Assembly (NCBI RefSeq): GCF_900580675.1
Contig: NZ_UTBG01000023.1
Span: 1 to 60,655 of the forward strand
Origin: Pseudomonas viridiflava
GTDB taxonomy: Bacteria; Pseudomonadota; Gammaproteobacteria; Pseudomonadales; Pseudomonadaceae
Direction of reading: 5' to 3'
DNA length: 60,655 nt
Shown here: one piece after another, positions 35,204-45,547 of the stretch
Layout of the letters: every line of letters starts with the position of its first letter
How positions within the stretch are numbered: position 1 is the stretch's first letter
Notes under the pieces: model-generated
Database searches by the model: none
Seen by the model: the letters and a program-made list of their open reading frames with translations, nothing else
Told to the model about the DNA's origin: nothing
Position numbers and translations under genes: made by a program

Positions 35204-35974
35204 GTGACACCACTCATGATCACCCTGCTGGTAATAGCCGGGATCGTAATACTGATCGCCATTGGCTACATGAACCACGTGGTGGAAAACAACAAGCTGG
35301 AAAAGAAGCGTACCGAAATCGAGCTCAACGACCGCCTGCGTCGTTGCGGTGAAATTACCGAAACTTTCCCCGGCCAGTTGATGACCCCGGCGCTCAAACT
35401 GTTGCTGACCCGCTTGGAGCTCAACGTTAACCAGCGCCTGTTGAACCTCAACAAGAACAGCGCACCGATCAAGGCACGCATTACCGAATTGAACGCGCTG
35501 GTGGCGCAGGGTGAATCCATCCCCGTGAGCAACCCGCCCGCCCCGATCCAGACCGAAGCCAAGGCCAAGGATGTGCGCTTCCTGCTCGAAGCCTTGCATG
35601 GCCAGGTCACCCGTGCCGCCCAGGACGGTTTCCTGCCGACCAACGAGGCCAAGCACTGGATCAAGGAAATTCGCCACATCCTGGTGCTGCTGCATATCGA
35701 GTTCTTCAACAACCTCGGCCAGCATGCCTTGCAACAAGGCCAGCCGGGCCAGGCGCGCCTGGCATTCGAGCGTGGCGTGCAGTACTTGCGCAAGCAGCCG
35801 GAGCCGGTGATCTACAGCGCGCAGCTGCAACAGTTGGAGGCGCAACTGGCGCGCGCCAACTCCACGGTGCTGACCAACAGCAAACCGGCCGCCGACGAGG
35901 TCAACGAGTTGACCGAAGGTTTGAAAGTGGTGGATGCCGACGCCGAGTGGAAAAAGAAAGCCATCTACGACTGA
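35204..35974 (+). CDS. Membrane-anchored conserved hypothetical protein (256 residues)
   Basis: A single hydrophobic segment near the start (ITLLVIAGIVILIAIGYM) anchors a soluble domain that is mostly helical and charged and is probably coiled-coil in part. Nothing catalytic is visible. Short repeats of Leu and Gln toward the C-terminus (GQHALQQGQPGQARLAFERG) resemble a TPR-like helix pair. I use the GTG at 35204 with AGAGG eight bases upstream. ATG 35216 is a second choice. A hairpin follows the stop. Confidence 0.7.
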   Translation: MTPLMITLLVIAGIVILIAIGYMNHVVENNKLEKKRTEIELNDRLRRCGEITETFPGQLMTPALKLLLTRLELNVNQRLLNLNKNSAPIKARITELNALVAQGESIPVSNPPAPIQTEAKAKDVRFLLEALHGQVTRAAQDGFLPTNEAKHWIKEIRHILVLLHIEFFNNLGQHALQQGQPGQARLAFERGVQYLRKQPEPVIYSAQLQQLEAQLARANSTVLTNSKPAADEVNELTEGLKVVDADAEWKKKAIYD

Positions 35975-35988
35975 TCCTGCCCCTCTCC

Positions 35989-36015
35989 CATATGGCGAAC
36001 CCTGTTCGCCATATG
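35989..36015 (+). terminator. 12-bp perfect hairpin after the hypothetical gene
   Basis: CATATGGCGAAC and GTTCGCCATATG flank a CCT loop, without a T-run. It starts 15 bases after the stop codon. Confidence 0.55.
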
Positions 36016-36093
36016 CCATCACTTTGCACCTATCCTCCCGCCCACGACTAGCGTAAAAAAGTGCCCCTAACTCCGTGAAGTCAGAGGCCTGCT

Positions 36094-36906
36094 ATGCCTG
36101 TCGCCGTCATTGATGGACAACCGCTGCACTACGTCGACCAGGGCTGCGGCCCCGTCGTCCTGCTGGGTTCCAGTTACCTGTGGGACCGCGACATGTGGGC
36201 GCCCCAGATCGAAGCCCTGACGCAACAATACCGCGTGATCGTGCCCGAGCTATGGGGCCATGGCGAATCAGGCCCCCTGCCCGCAGGCACACAGACCCTG
36301 GATGACCTTGCACGCCAGGCCCTGGCCCTGCTGGACCACCTGGACATTGTGCAGATCAACCTGGTGGGCCTCTCGGTAGGCGGCATGTGGGGCGCGCGCC
36401 TGGCATTGCTGGCGCCCGAGCGGATCAACAGCCTGGTGCTGATGGACACCTACTTGGGCAGCGAGCCCGAAGCGACCCGCCAGTATTACTTCTCGCTGTT
36501 CAAGATGATCGAAGACACCGGCACCATCCCGGAGCCGTTGCTGGATGTGATCGCGCCGATCTTCTTTCGCCCGGACATCGACCGCGCGTGCGCGCTGTAT
36601 CAGGACTTCCGCAAGGCCTTGCAGGCATTCTCCAGGGAGCGCCTGCTGAGCAGCATCGTGCCTCTGGGCCGGTTGATCTTCAGCCGTGAGGATGTGCTGA
36701 CGCAGTTGCCGCGCCTGGACGCCGACACCACCCTGGTGATGTGCGGCGAGCAGGACAAGCCACGCCCGCCGGCCGAATCCCGGGAAATGGCCGAGCTGAT
36801 CGGTTGCAGCCTGATCCTGATCCCGGACGCCGGGCATATCTCGGCCCGCGAGAACCCGGATTACGTCAACGAAGCCCTGCTGACCTTCCTCGCCAATAAT
36901 GCATGA
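36094..36906 (+). CDS. Alpha/beta-fold hydrolase
   Basis: The 270-residue enzyme has the nucleophile elbow GLSVGG (Ser at about 94) and the catalytic His in PDAGHISARENPDYV near the C-terminus. The acid is probably the Asp of CGEQDKPRPP (around 216). The shape resembles the RutD/PcaD and esterase families. The substrate is unknown. AGAGG lies before the ATG. It stands alone and converges with the MCP gene. Confidence 0.85.
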   Translation: MPVAVIDGQPLHYVDQGCGPVVLLGSSYLWDRDMWAPQIEALTQQYRVIVPELWGHGESGPLPAGTQTLDDLARQALALLDHLDIVQINLVGLSVGGMWGARLALLAPERINSLVLMDTYLGSEPEATRQYYFSLFKMIEDTGTIPEPLLDVIAPIFFRPDIDRACALYQDFRKALQAFSRERLLSSIVPLGRLIFSREDVLTQLPRLDADTTLVMCGEQDKPRPPAESREMAELIGCSLILIPDAGHISARENPDYVNEALLTFLANNA

Positions 36907-36909
36907 CCG

Positions 36910-36949
36910 CCGCCTCTGATCGCTGCCCTGGCGCAGCGATCAGAGGCGG
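36910..36949. terminator. Bidirectional hairpin overlapping the MCP stop codon
   Basis: Sixteen-base perfect arms (CCGCCTCTGATCGCTG and its complement) flank an eight-base loop. One arm includes the last codons of the MCP gene, read on the minus strand. It separates convergent genes. No T-run is present. Confidence 0.6.
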
Positions 36950-38907
36950 AAGTGCCCGACCATGCCTTTAAGCTCCGCGCCCAACTGCGCCAACTGGATA
37001 CTCGACGCGGCATTGCCCTGCATGCTCAACGCCGACTGATCGGCGCTCGCACGAATACTGGTGACGCTGCGGTTGATCTCCTCGGCCACCGAGCTTTGCT
37101 CCTCGGAAGCGGCGGCGATCTGTTGGTTCATCTGCTGGATCAACGACACCGCCGCCGCGATGCTGCCCAGGGCGCTCTCGGTTTCCAGCGCATCGCTGAC
37201 GGCCAGTTTCACCAGTTCGCCGCTTTGCTGGATCTGCTGCACCGAAGACTGCGCCGCGTTGCGCAAGGTGCTGACCAATCGCTCGATTTCTTCGGTGGAT
37301 TGTTGCGTGCGCTTGGCCAGGGCGCGAACTTCATCGGCCACCACGGCAAAACCTCGGCCCTGCTCGCCCGCCCGGGCGGCTTCGATGGCCGCGTTGAGCG
37401 CCAGCAAGTTGGTCTGTTCGGCTACGCTTTTGATCACACTCAACACCGTGCCGATATGCTGGATCTCGGCACTCAGGCTCTCGATACTGGCGCTGGCACT
37501 GGTGCTGGAAGTGGCCAGCAACTCAATGCGTTGCAAACTCTGGCGCACCACCCGCTGGCCGCTGTCGACTTTTTCATCCGCCGTCTGCGCCGCTTGCGCG
37601 GCCTCTTCGGCGTTGCGCGCCACGTCATGCACGGTGGCGGTCATCTGGTTCATCGCCGTGGCGACCTGTTCGGTTTCCTCCTTCTGGCTGCTGACCTCGA
37701 CATTGGTCTGCTCGGTGACGCTGGACAACGACTGCGCCGAACTGGCCAATTGCTCGATACCCGCCTGCAACCCGCTGACCATCTGGCTCAGGCCATTGCC
37801 CATCTGCTGCATCGCCTGCATCAACTGGCCAATCTCATCACGTCGCGTGACCTCCATGCGCCCGCTCAGATCGCCGGCGGCAATTTGCTGGGCCACGGCG
37901 ATCACGCTGCGCAGCGGCGCGACGATCAAGCGGGTGATCACCCACGCCGCAATCAGCCCCATCAACAGGGCCAGGGCCGACGAGCCGATGATCAACAGCG
38001 CGCTTTTTTTCAGCTGCGCCTGCATCGACAGGTCTTCGGCGTCGTACGCCTGATCGACGCGGCTGACCACCTCGCCCGCGCGGTCATGCAGTTGTTTGTA
38101 GACGATCTTTTCCTGCGCCAACAGGTCGGTGTATTCGCCGAGCTTCTCGCTGAAGGCAGCGATATGCCCGGAGACTTCATTAAGCACGGTCTGGTAGCCG
38201 GAGTCCTTGACCGAGGTTTTCAATTGCTCGACCTGCGCCAGGGCCTGGTCAGCCTGCTCGATCTTGCCCTGCTCGGTGGTGTCTTCGTCCACCTTGCGGC
38301 TCTGATCCATACGCACGTGCGCTTCGTTCATGGCTTGCAGCATCAGGCGCGACACCTGGCTGACTTGCCCCGCTTGCTCGATGAACTCGGCGCCCTCCTT
38401 GCCCTGGCTTTCCTTGAGACCGTAGGCCCCATCGTCCGCCAGCCCGGCCTGCAACACATCGAGGTTATTCGCCACGCTGGACACCGACCAACTGGCCATT
38501 TCCAGGGCCAGGTCCTTGGTCTGGGTCAGTTCGACAAACTCATCAAACGCCTTGCGGTAGGCGGCCAGGGCCTGCTCCACAGCGGTCATCACTGGCACAT
38601 TGGCGGCCGACTGCGCCTTGAGGTTCGCCGCCTGCGCCGCCAAGGCATCAACGCTTGCATGCAGGGCGTCGACCGCACTGGGGTCGGCATGTAGCGCGTA
38701 GTCCTGTTCGATCAAGCGCACCTTGAGCAAGCCACTGTTGAGCGACGACATAGCCTTGAGGCCTTCGAAACGCTGTCCAACGGTTTGCAGGGACCACACG
38801 CCGATCGCCGCCACCAACGCCGTCAGCAGCAGCACCAAGGTAAAGCCCAAGCCCAGTTTTTTCGCCATACCGAGGTTGGCAAAACGTCGTTGCACGCCTG
38901 AAATCAT
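36940..38907 (-). CDS. Methyl-accepting chemotaxis protein with long helical sensor domain
   Basis: The 655-residue receptor has an N-terminal membrane helix ([18 protein letters not shown]), a periplasmic helical domain of about 250 residues, a second helix near residue 310 ([20 protein letters not shown]), a HAMP domain, and a signalling tip with the conserved [20 protein letters not shown]. The long sensor matches the helical bimodular (HBM) type seen in McpS and TlpQ, which bind organic acids or amines. The ligand cannot be read here. GAGGG precedes the ATG at 38907. No pentapeptide tether is visible at the C-terminus. Confidence 0.9.
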   Translation of the reverse strand: MISGVQRRFANLGMAKKLGLGFTLVLLLTALVAAIGVWSLQTVGQRFEGLKAMSSLNSGLLKVRLIEQDYALHADPSAVDALHASVDALAAQAANLKAQSAANVPVMTAVEQALAAYRKAFDEFVELTQTKDLALEMASWSVSSVANNLDVLQAGLADDGAYGLKESQGKEGAEFIEQAGQVSQVSRLMLQAMNEAHVRMDQSRKVDEDTTEQGKIEQADQALAQVEQLKTSVKDSGYQTVLNEVSGHIAAFSEKLGEYTDLLAQEKIVYKQLHDRAGEVVSRVDQAYDAEDLSMQAQLKKSALLIIGSSALALLMGLIAAWVITRLIVAPLRSVIAVAQQIAAGDLSGRMEVTRRDEIGQLMQAMQQMGNGLSQMVSGLQAGIEQLASSAQSLSSVTEQTNVEVSSQKEETEQVATAMNQMTATVHDVARNAEEAAQAAQTADEKVDSGQRVVRQSLQRIELLATSSTSASASIESLSAEIQHIGTVLSVIKSVAEQTNLLALNAAIEAARAGEQGRGFAVVADEVRALAKRTQQSTEEIERLVSTLRNAAQSSVQQIQQSGELVKLAVSDALETESALGSIAAAVSLIQQMNQQIAAASEEQSSVAEEINRSVTSIRASADQSALSMQGNAASSIQLAQLGAELKGMVGHFRL

Positions 38908-39021
38908 TGCACTTGAACCCTCTTGCAATGGCAGATGCCATCCAGCCCGATTGACTAACGGCGAGATTGGCAACCACAAGGCACTGATACAAGACGTTGA
39001 CGCCACAATAATGGCAAAAAG

Positions 39022-40434
39022 CTACTTGATCGTCGTTTTCAGAATGGTCGAGGTCGATCTGGCGGGGCCCATGGCGCGGAACAGCGCCAGGGCTCGCTGA
39101 TCGGCAGCATAAGCCACGTTAATGCGTAGCCACTCGCTGTATTCGCCGCCCGGATTGAACAACGCACCGGGCGACAACAACACCCCAAGCCGCTGCGCAC
39201 GCAACGGCAACTGCGAGCGGTCACCCACCCCCGGCCGTGCCCACACAAACATGCCGCCGGCAGGCACGGCGAACACCTCCCACTCTTCGTCCTCAAGCAC
39301 TTGCAAGGTGGCCGCCATTTGCGTGCTCAGCCGCTTGCGCAGGCGCTGTACCCACTTGCGATAAGCGCCATTGGCCAACAGCGTGGCGACTACAGCCTCG
39401 GCAAACCGCGAGGTGCCAAAGCCGGTCACGGTCTTGAGGCTGGCCAATTGCTCGATGATTGCCGTGCTGGCACTGAGATAGCCGACCCGCAAAGCGCTGC
39501 TCAGGGTCTTGGAAAAGCTCGCGACATAGATCACCCGGTTGTCGTGGGGCAATGCCGCGAGCCGCGTGCAGCTGGCATGCTGCAGGTCGCCATAGACGTC
39601 TTCTTCGATGATCAGAAAGTCTTCGCTGCCCGCCAACTCCAGCAAACGCTCGGCCACGCCACGGTTCAGGCTGGTGCCGGTGGGGTTGTGATACAGGCTG
39701 TGGATGAACAGGCACTTGGGCCGATGGCGCTGCAACAAGGCTTCCAGCGCCGGGATGTCCGGGCCGCCTCGGGTGCGCGGCACTTCCAACAACTGCACGC
39801 CGTGGAGCGCCAATTGCCGATAGAGGTTGCCGTACCCAGGCGTTTCGACCACCACGCTGTCACCGGCCCTGAGCAAGCTGCGTATGAGCAGGTCCTGGGC
39901 ATGGCTGGCGCCAGCGGTTGTGAGGATACGATCAAGGCTGCTGGCAATATGCATCTGGGTCAGGCGTTTGAGCACTTGCTCGCGCAACGCGAGCAAGCCC
40001 AGTGCCGTGCTGTAGTTGAACAGGCCGGCGGTGTCGGTGCGCGCGACTTCCCGGATCGCGTAACTGAGGTCATCGCTTTCGCGCCAGGCATCCGGCAACC
40101 AGCCGCACCCCAGTTTCAATTCGCCCAACGGATTATCGGCGAAAGCGCCCCATTCACGCTCTGCCCCTTCGTACCAATGGCCTTCCTGCAGCAACGGCGG
40201 TTGGGCCACTATAAAACCCGCGCCCTGTCTGGAAGCCAGCAAACCCTGGGCGACCATCCGCTCGAACGCCTCGACCACGCTGGACTGGCTGAGCAGGTTA
40301 TCGAGGGCAAACTGGCGGATGGATGGCATGCGTGTGCCGGGGCTGATTCCATTGGTGCGAATCCACTCGGCCACTGCGCTGACGATTTGCTGCACCACCG
40401 GTACAAGGGCTTGTCGATCGATCCCTAAATCCAT
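39022..40434 (-). CDS. MocR-type (GntR/aminotransferase) regulator
   Basis: The 470-residue protein joins an N-terminal GntR winged helix (ISPGTRMPSIRQFALDNLLS, about residues 30-49) to a fold-type I aminotransferase domain that binds PLP. The Schiff-base lysine lies in ASFSKTLSSALRVGY (about 310). MocR proteins regulate genes of amino-acid, vitamin B6 or polyamine metabolism, often divergent neighbours. The nearest genes are the SDR upstream on the same strand and the MCP downstream, and the target is not known. Confidence 0.88.
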   Translation of the reverse strand: MDLGIDRQALVPVVQQIVSAVAEWIRTNGISPGTRMPSIRQFALDNLLSQSSVVEAFERMVAQGLLASRQGAGFIVAQPPLLQEGHWYEGAEREWGAFADNPLGELKLGCGWLPDAWRESDDLSYAIREVARTDTAGLFNYSTALGLLALREQVLKRLTQMHIASSLDRILTTAGASHAQDLLIRSLLRAGDSVVVETPGYGNLYRQLALHGVQLLEVPRTRGGPDIPALEALLQRHRPKCLFIHSLYHNPTGTSLNRGVAERLLELAGSEDFLIIEEDVYGDLQHASCTRLAALPHDNRVIYVASFSKTLSSALRVGYLSASTAIIEQLASLKTVTGFGTSRFAEAVVATLLANGAYRKWVQRLRKRLSTQMAATLQVLEDEEWEVFAVPAGGMFVWARPGVGDRSQLPLRAQRLGVLLSPGALFNPGGEYSEWLRINVAYAADQRALALFRAMGPARSTSTILKTTIK

Positions 40435-40636
40435 GAGCCACTCACTTCAACTGTCTGTTATTCAACCCAATGAGTTAAGCACAGAAGCCTGCCGCAACCG
40501 GTCGTGTAAATTTATTAAAGTATTGATTTTATTAGGTTATTTACCTCGTGATACACATTCAGGCAAGGCACTTCGCCAGCTATGGAAATGCCCCACGCCC
40601 CCCGACCCGTTTTCGAATCGAGGCCAGCGCAGAGTC

Positions 40637-41398
40637 CTAGATCGCGGTGGCACCACCATCTACCGCCAATGCCTGGCCCGTGGTGAACGCGGCGCCATCG
40701 CTGCACAGGTACAACACTGCGCTGGCGATTTCCTCGACCTTGCCAATACGCCCGACCGGGTGCATCGCGGCGGCGAACTCGGCCTTGCGCGGATCGGCCT
40801 CGTAGGCACGGCGGAACATGTCGGTATCGATTACCGCGGGGCAGACGGCGTTGACGCGGATTTTCTTCTTCGCATACTCGATGGCCGCGGACTTGGTCAG
40901 GCCGATCACCGCATGTTTGGAGGCCGCGTAGATGCTCATCTTCGGCGCCGCGCCCAAGCCCGCAACGGACGCAGTATTAACAATGGCGCCGCCGCCCTGG
41001 GCCAGCAGCAGCGGCAACTGGTACTTCATGCACAACCACACGCCCTTGACGTTGACGCCCATGATGGCGTCGAACTCATCCAGGCTGCCGTCCGCCAACT
41101 TGCCCTTCTCGATCTCGATCCCGGCATTATTAAAGGCATAGTCCAGGCGGCCATAGGCGGCGATGGTCTGCGCCATCAGTTGCTGCACGTCTGTTTCGAG
41201 CGTGACGTTGCAGCGCACAAACAGCGCTTCACCCCCGGCCTGGTGGATCAGCGCGACGGTGCCCTCACCCCCCGCTGCATCGAGGTCGGCGACCACTACC
41301 TTCAAGCCTTCGGCGGCGAACGCCAGCGCGGTGGCGCGGCCAATACCGGCAGCGGCGCCGGTCACCAGGGCGACCTGGCCGGAAAACGTCATGCTCAT
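40637..41398 (-). CDS. SDR-family NAD(P)-dependent oxidoreductase
   Basis: The 253-residue enzyme has the Rossmann TGAAAGIGRA cofactor loop (about residues 12-22), NNAG near 90, the catalytic Ser in NTASVAG, the YAASK active-site pair, and the C-terminal DGGATAI end. The Asp of VADLD suggests NAD preference. The substrate is unknown. I use ATG 41398 (MSMTFSG) because AGGA lies upstream. The gene is divergent from the MDR reductase gene. Confidence 0.88.
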   Translation of the reverse strand: MSMTFSGQVALVTGAAAGIGRATALAFAAEGLKVVVADLDAAGGEGTVALIHQAGGEALFVRCNVTLETDVQQLMAQTIAAYGRLDYAFNNAGIEIEKGKLADGSLDEFDAIMGVNVKGVWLCMKYQLPLLLAQGGGAIVNTASVAGLGAAPKMSIYAASKHAVIGLTKSAAIEYAKKKIRVNAVCPAVIDTDMFRRAYEADPRKAEFAAAMHPVGRIGKVEEIASAVLYLCSDGAAFTTGQALAVDGGATAI

Positions 41399-41628
41399 GG
41401 GGGGGTGTCCTGTTGGGGAATAAGCCGTGGCCTGGAGTCTAGCCAACACAGCGACGGGCGCGTCAGCACTATCAGAAGGCCGGTTAGGGCTGCATGCGTT
41501 GCAGTGATAACCGCCACGGGATAACTATCAGCAACGCCTATCGAGGAGCATTCGCGCCTTCGGTGAACCTTGCCCCCGAGTCGTTCAAGGTCTATCACTT
41601 CAGGTTCATTTCTATCAGAGGCCCTGCC

Positions 41629-42636
41629 ATGACCGCCCAGACCAACCGCCAATTCCTGCTCGCCAAGCGCCCGGTCGGCGCGGCCACCCGCGATACCTTT
41701 ACCTACCAGGAAGTACCGGTAGGCACGCCCCAGGATGGGCAAGTGCTGGTGCGCAACGAATACCTGTCCCTCGACCCGGCCATGCGTGGCTGGATGAACG
41801 AGGGCAAATCCTACATCCCACCCGTCGGCATCGGCGAAGTGATGCGTGCATTGGGCGTGGGCAAAGTGATTGCCTCGAACAACCCGAAATTCGCCGTGGG
41901 CGATTACGTGAATGGCGCGCTGGGCGTGCAGGATTATTTCCTCGGCGAGCCGCGCGGCTTCTATAAAGTCGACCCGAGCCTTGCGCCGCTGCCGCGTTAC
42001 CTGTCTGCCCTGGGCATGACCGGCATGACCGCCTACTTCGCGCTGCTTGACACCGGCGCGCCCAAGGCCGGCGAGACTGTGGTGATCTCCGGCGCAGCCG
42101 GTGCGGTAGGCAGCATTGCCGGGCAGATCGCCAAGTTCAAGGGCTGCCGCGTGGTCGGTATTGCCGGTGGCGCCGACAAGTGCAAGTTTTTGGTGGATGA
42201 GCTGGGCTTCGACGCGGCCATCGACTACAAAAGCGAAGATGTGCCCGCCGCCCTCAAGCGCGAATGCCCCAAAGGCGTGGACGTGTACTTCGATAACGTC
42301 GGTGGCGACATTCTTGACGCCGTGCTCAGCCGCCTGGCGCTGAAAGCCCGCGTGGTGATTTGCGGTGCCATCAGCCAGTACAACAATAAGGAAGCCGTAA
42401 AAGGCCCGGCCAACTATTTGTCACTGCTGGTCAATCGCGCGCGCATGGAAGGTTTCGTGGTGATGGACCACGCCGCCAACTTCGCCGCCGCCGGGCAGGA
42501 GATGGCCGGCTGGATGGCGCAGGGCAAACTCAAGAGCAAGGAAGATATCGTCGAGGGACTGGAGACGTTCCCGGAAACGTTGATGAAGCTGTTCAACGGT
42601 GAGAACTTTGGGAAGTTGGTGCTGAAAGTCAGCTGA
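41629..42636 (+). CDS. NADP-dependent MDR oxidoreductase (CurA/leukotriene B4 dehydrogenase-like)
   Basis: The 335-residue zinc-free medium-chain reductase reduces carbon-carbon double bonds next to carbonyls. It shows SLDPAMRGWM near residue 48, the GMTGMTAYFALLD segment, the cofactor loop SGAAGAVGSIAGQIAK, and VDVYFDNVGGDILD, all typical of the LTD/CurA family. E. coli CurA and YncB are relatives. ATG 41629 follows AGAGG. A REPIN lies after the gene. Confidence 0.88.
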   Translation: MTAQTNRQFLLAKRPVGAATRDTFTYQEVPVGTPQDGQVLVRNEYLSLDPAMRGWMNEGKSYIPPVGIGEVMRALGVGKVIASNNPKFAVGDYVNGALGVQDYFLGEPRGFYKVDPSLAPLPRYLSALGMTGMTAYFALLDTGAPKAGETVVISGAAGAVGSIAGQIAKFKGCRVVGIAGGADKCKFLVDELGFDAAIDYKSEDVPAALKRECPKGVDVYFDNVGGDILDAVLSRLALKARVVICGAISQYNNKEAVKGPANYLSLLVNRARMEGFVVMDHAANFAAAGQEMAGWMAQGKLKSKEDIVEGLETFPETLMKLFNGENFGKLVLKVS

Positions 42637-42668
42637 CCCGGCACAAAACCAAATACAGGCACTATCAA

Positions 42669-42755
42669 TGTGGGAGCTGGCTTGCCTGCGATGCGGGCAA
42701 CCCGGTGTTTCAGTGATACCCGGTTGTGGCTATCGCAGGCAAGCCAGCTCCCACA
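42669..42755. repeat. REPIN 3
   Basis: The same 24-mer occurs at 42669-42692 and inverted at 42732-42755, between the MDR gene and convergent pyrF. The arms are identical to those of REPINs 1 and 2, and the middle differs. Confidence 0.9.
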
Positions 42756-42784
42756 CTGGCCGTGCCCACATTAAATCAGCGTAA

Positions 42785-43483
42785 TCAGGCGATTTCGGCC
42801 ACGACTGCCGCCAACGCTTTCGCCGGATCAGCCGCCTGGCTGATCGGGCGACCAATCACCAGGTAATCGGAGCCCGCGTCCAGCGCCTGGCGCGGGGTCA
42901 GGATGCGGCGTTGGTCATCCTGGGCACTGCCCGCCGGGCGTATCCCCGGCGTCACCAATTGCAGCGACGGGTGCGCAGCCTTCAAGGCCTGGGCTTCCAG
43001 CGCCGAGCACACCAGGCCATCCAGGCCGGCTTTCTGCGCCAGGGCCGCCAGGCGCAGCACCTGCTCCTGCGGCTCGATGTCCAGGCCGATGCCGGCCAGG
43101 TCTTCGCGTTCCATGCTGGTCAGCACGGTCACACCGATCAGCAACGGTTTCGGGCCGCTGCGCTGTTCCAGCACTTCGCGGCAGGCACTCATCATGCGCA
43201 GGCCGCCGGAGCAGTGCACATTGACCATCCACACGCCCATTTCGGCAGCAGCCTTGACCGCCATCGCAGTGGTGTTGGGGATGTCGTGGAATTTCAGGTC
43301 GAGGAACACCTCGAAGCCTTTGTCACGCAGGGTGCCGACGATTTCTGCGGCGCAGCTGGTGAACAGTTCCTTGCCGACCTTGACCCGGCAAAGCTTGGGG
43401 TCCAACTGGTCAGCCAGCTTCAGTGCGGCGTCACGAGTGGGGTAATCCAGGGCGACGATGATAGGAGTCTGGCAGACGGACAT
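42785..43483 (-). CDS. pyrF: Orotidine 5'-phosphate decarboxylase
   Basis: The 232-residue TIM-barrel enzyme makes UMP in the last step of pyrimidine synthesis. The catalytic Asp-Lys network lies in [10 protein letters not shown] (about 61-70), with the phosphate-binding [11 protein letters not shown] at the C-terminus. The full family length is present. It is transcribed alone, apart from other pyr genes, as is usual in Pseudomonas. GAGAG lies before the ATG. Confidence 0.96.
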   Translation of the reverse strand: MSVCQTPIIVALDYPTRDAALKLADQLDPKLCRVKVGKELFTSCAAEIVGTLRDKGFEVFLDLKFHDIPNTTAMAVKAAAEMGVWMVNVHCSGGLRMMSACREVLEQRSGPKPLLIGVTVLTSMEREDLAGIGLDIEPQEQVLRLAALAQKAGLDGLVCSALEAQALKAAHPSLQLVTPGIRPAGSAQDDQRRILTPRQALDAGSDYLVIGRPISQAADPAKALAAVVAEIA

Positions 43484-43742
43484 TGGAATGGGCTCTCAGG
43501 CAAGTCGAAATCGGCGCGGATTGTAGCGCAACAGGCGCCGTTGCGGGATCCGATGATCGGTAAATACTGATCAACCGCGATCAGCCGGGCATTTCGGGCA
43601 ATTATTTCAAAGTTGATACATTCACGACATGCCCCCAACACGCCCCAGGGCTAGCCTCGCCCGCACGACCCACCGACCAGCACTTCCAGCCATGGGGCTG
43701 GGCGCCTATGCTGACCGCAACAACCAGGCAGATGATCGCACT

Positions 43743-44507
43743 ATGCATACCCCTTCCGTCCCTGTAAATGACGAGCAAAAAGGCGCGGCGATCGCCGATG
43801 AGAAGCGTTGGAATACCCGCGCGCTGATCGTTGACGACGACGTACCGATCCGCGAACTGCTGATCGACTACCTGGCGCGCTTCAATATTCTCGCCACCGG
43901 CGTGACCGACGGCGCCGCGATGCGCCTGGCCATGCAAGCCGAAACCTTTGACGTGGTGGTACTCGACCTGATGCTGCCGGGCGAGGACGGCCTGACGCTG
44001 TGTCGCTGGCTGCGCGCAGAGTCTGACATCCCGATCCTGATGCTCACCGCCCGTTGCGAGCCCACCGACCGCATCATCGGCCTGGAGCTGGGCGCCGACG
44101 ACTATATGTCCAAGCCGTTCGAACCGCGTGAGCTGGTGGCGCGGATCCAGACCATCCTGCGCCGCGTGCGCGATGATCGTACGGAACAGCGCGCGAATAT
44201 CCGCTTCGACAACTGGCGGCTCAACAGCGTGTTGCGCCAGCTGGTGGCCGACGATGGCTTGGTGGTGCCGCTGTCCAACGCCGAATTTCGCCTGCTGTGG
44301 GTGTTTATCGAACGCCCGCGCCGGGTGTTGAGCCGCGAGCAATTGCTGGATGCTGCCCGTGGCCGCTCGATTGAAGCCTTTGATCGCAGCATCGACCTGT
44401 TGGTGTCGCGCCTGCGCCAGAAACTCGGGGATGATCCCAAGGCTCCGCAGTTGATCAAGACCGTGCGTGGCGAGGGCTACCTGTTCGACGCTCGGGATAT
44501 TGGCTGA
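43743..44507 (+). CDS. OmpR-family response regulator
   Basis: The 254-residue regulator has a receiver domain with acidic pocket DDD (31-33), phosphorylation site Asp at about 75 (VVVLDLMLPGEDG) and the Lys of MSKPF, then a winged-helix DNA-binding domain (HVL-like SREQLLDAARG, DRSIDLLVSRLRQKLGDD). A 24-residue N-terminal extension precedes the receiver. The sensor kinase gene follows with a TGATG overlap. The signal and targets are unknown. Confidence 0.9.
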   Translation: MHTPSVPVNDEQKGAAIADEKRWNTRALIVDDDVPIRELLIDYLARFNILATGVTDGAAMRLAMQAETFDVVVLDLMLPGEDGLTLCRWLRAESDIPILMLTARCEPTDRIIGLELGADDYMSKPFEPRELVARIQTILRRVRDDRTEQRANIRFDNWRLNSVLRQLVADDGLVVPLSNAEFRLLWVFIERPRRVLSREQLLDAARGRSIEAFDRSIDLLVSRLRQKLGDDPKAPQLIKTVRGEGYLFDARDIG

Positions 44508-45541
44508 TGCGCAACACCTTCAACACGCTGTTCGGTCGGCTGTTCGGCGTGTTGCTGGTGGCGATTGTGCTGGCCCATGTGCTGGCGATCTCGTGGTTCC
44601 GCTATTACGGCCCGCCCCCGCCACCGCCAGAAGAAACCTTTGTCGAACAGCCCGACGGCAGCATGAAGCACCTGCCCCGGCACAAGCGCCCGTGGTTTGG
44701 CGGCCCGGTGGTGCCCCTGACCTTCCAGTTCATTTCGTTGATCATCGCCGCCTGGTATGGCGCCAAGCTGCTGAGCCGGCCGATCCAGCGCCTGAGTGAA
44801 GCCGCCGAGCGCTTGAGCCTGGACCTCGACAGCCCGCCGCTGGATGAGTCCGGGCCACTGGAAGCCAAGCAGGCAGCGTTTACTTTCAACCTGATGCAGC
44901 GGCGCATCCGCGAGCAGGTCAGCCAACGCGCGCGCATGCTCGGCGCCGTTTCCCATGACCTGCGCACCCCGCTGTCACGCCTCAAGCTGCGCCTGGAACA
45001 GATCGAAGACACCAAACTGCAGGGCCAGATGCGCCAGGACCTGAATGACATGATCGGGATGCTCGATGCGACCCTGAGCTACCTGCACGAACAGCGCACC
45101 AGCGAAACCCGGCACTGGCTGGACGTGCAGGCGCTGGTCGAGTCCATGAGTGAAAACGCGCAGGACCAGGGCTCCGATGTGCAGTTCGCCGGCAATTGCG
45201 CACCCTTGCAGGTGCAGCCGATGGCCTTGCGCTCGTGCCTCAACAACCTGATCGACAACGCCTTGCGCTATGCCGGCACCGCGCGCATCGAGCTGACGGA
45301 CAGCCGCGAAGCCCTGGTCATCCGGGTGATCGACCAGGGTCCCGGCATTGCCGCCGACAAGCGTGAGGCGGTGTTCGAGCCGTTCTTTCGGCTGGAAGGC
45401 TCGCGCAACCGCAACTCCGGTGGCGTCGGCCTGGGCATGACGATTTCCAAGGAAGCGGCAGAACGTCTCGGCGGCCGCCTGAGCCTGGAAGAAACCCCAG
45501 GCGGTGGCTTGACCGCCGTGATGTGGTTGCCCCGCGCCTAG
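44507..45541 (+). CDS. Sensor histidine kinase, two-pass
   Basis: The 344-residue kinase has helices at about 11-30 and 67-86, a HAMP region, the H-box VSHDLRTPLSRLK (His 150), the N-box NLIDNALRYAG and G-boxes DQGPGIA and GVGLGM. The periplasmic loop is only about 35 residues and very Pro-rich (GPPPPPPEETF). So the sensor is probably membrane-embedded rather than a folded ligand domain. It pairs with the response regulator upstream. Confidence 0.9.
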   Translation: MRNTFNTLFGRLFGVLLVAIVLAHVLAISWFRYYGPPPPPPEETFVEQPDGSMKHLPRHKRPWFGGPVVPLTFQFISLIIAAWYGAKLLSRPIQRLSEAAERLSLDLDSPPLDESGPLEAKQAAFTFNLMQRRIREQVSQRARMLGAVSHDLRTPLSRLKLRLEQIEDTKLQGQMRQDLNDMIGMLDATLSYLHEQRTSETRHWLDVQALVESMSENAQDQGSDVQFAGNCAPLQVQPMALRSCLNNLIDNALRYAGTARIELTDSREALVIRVIDQGPGIAADKREAVFEPFFRLEGSRNRNSGGVGLGMTISKEAAERLGGRLSLEETPGGGLTAVMWLPRA

Positions 45542-45547
45542 CCTCGT

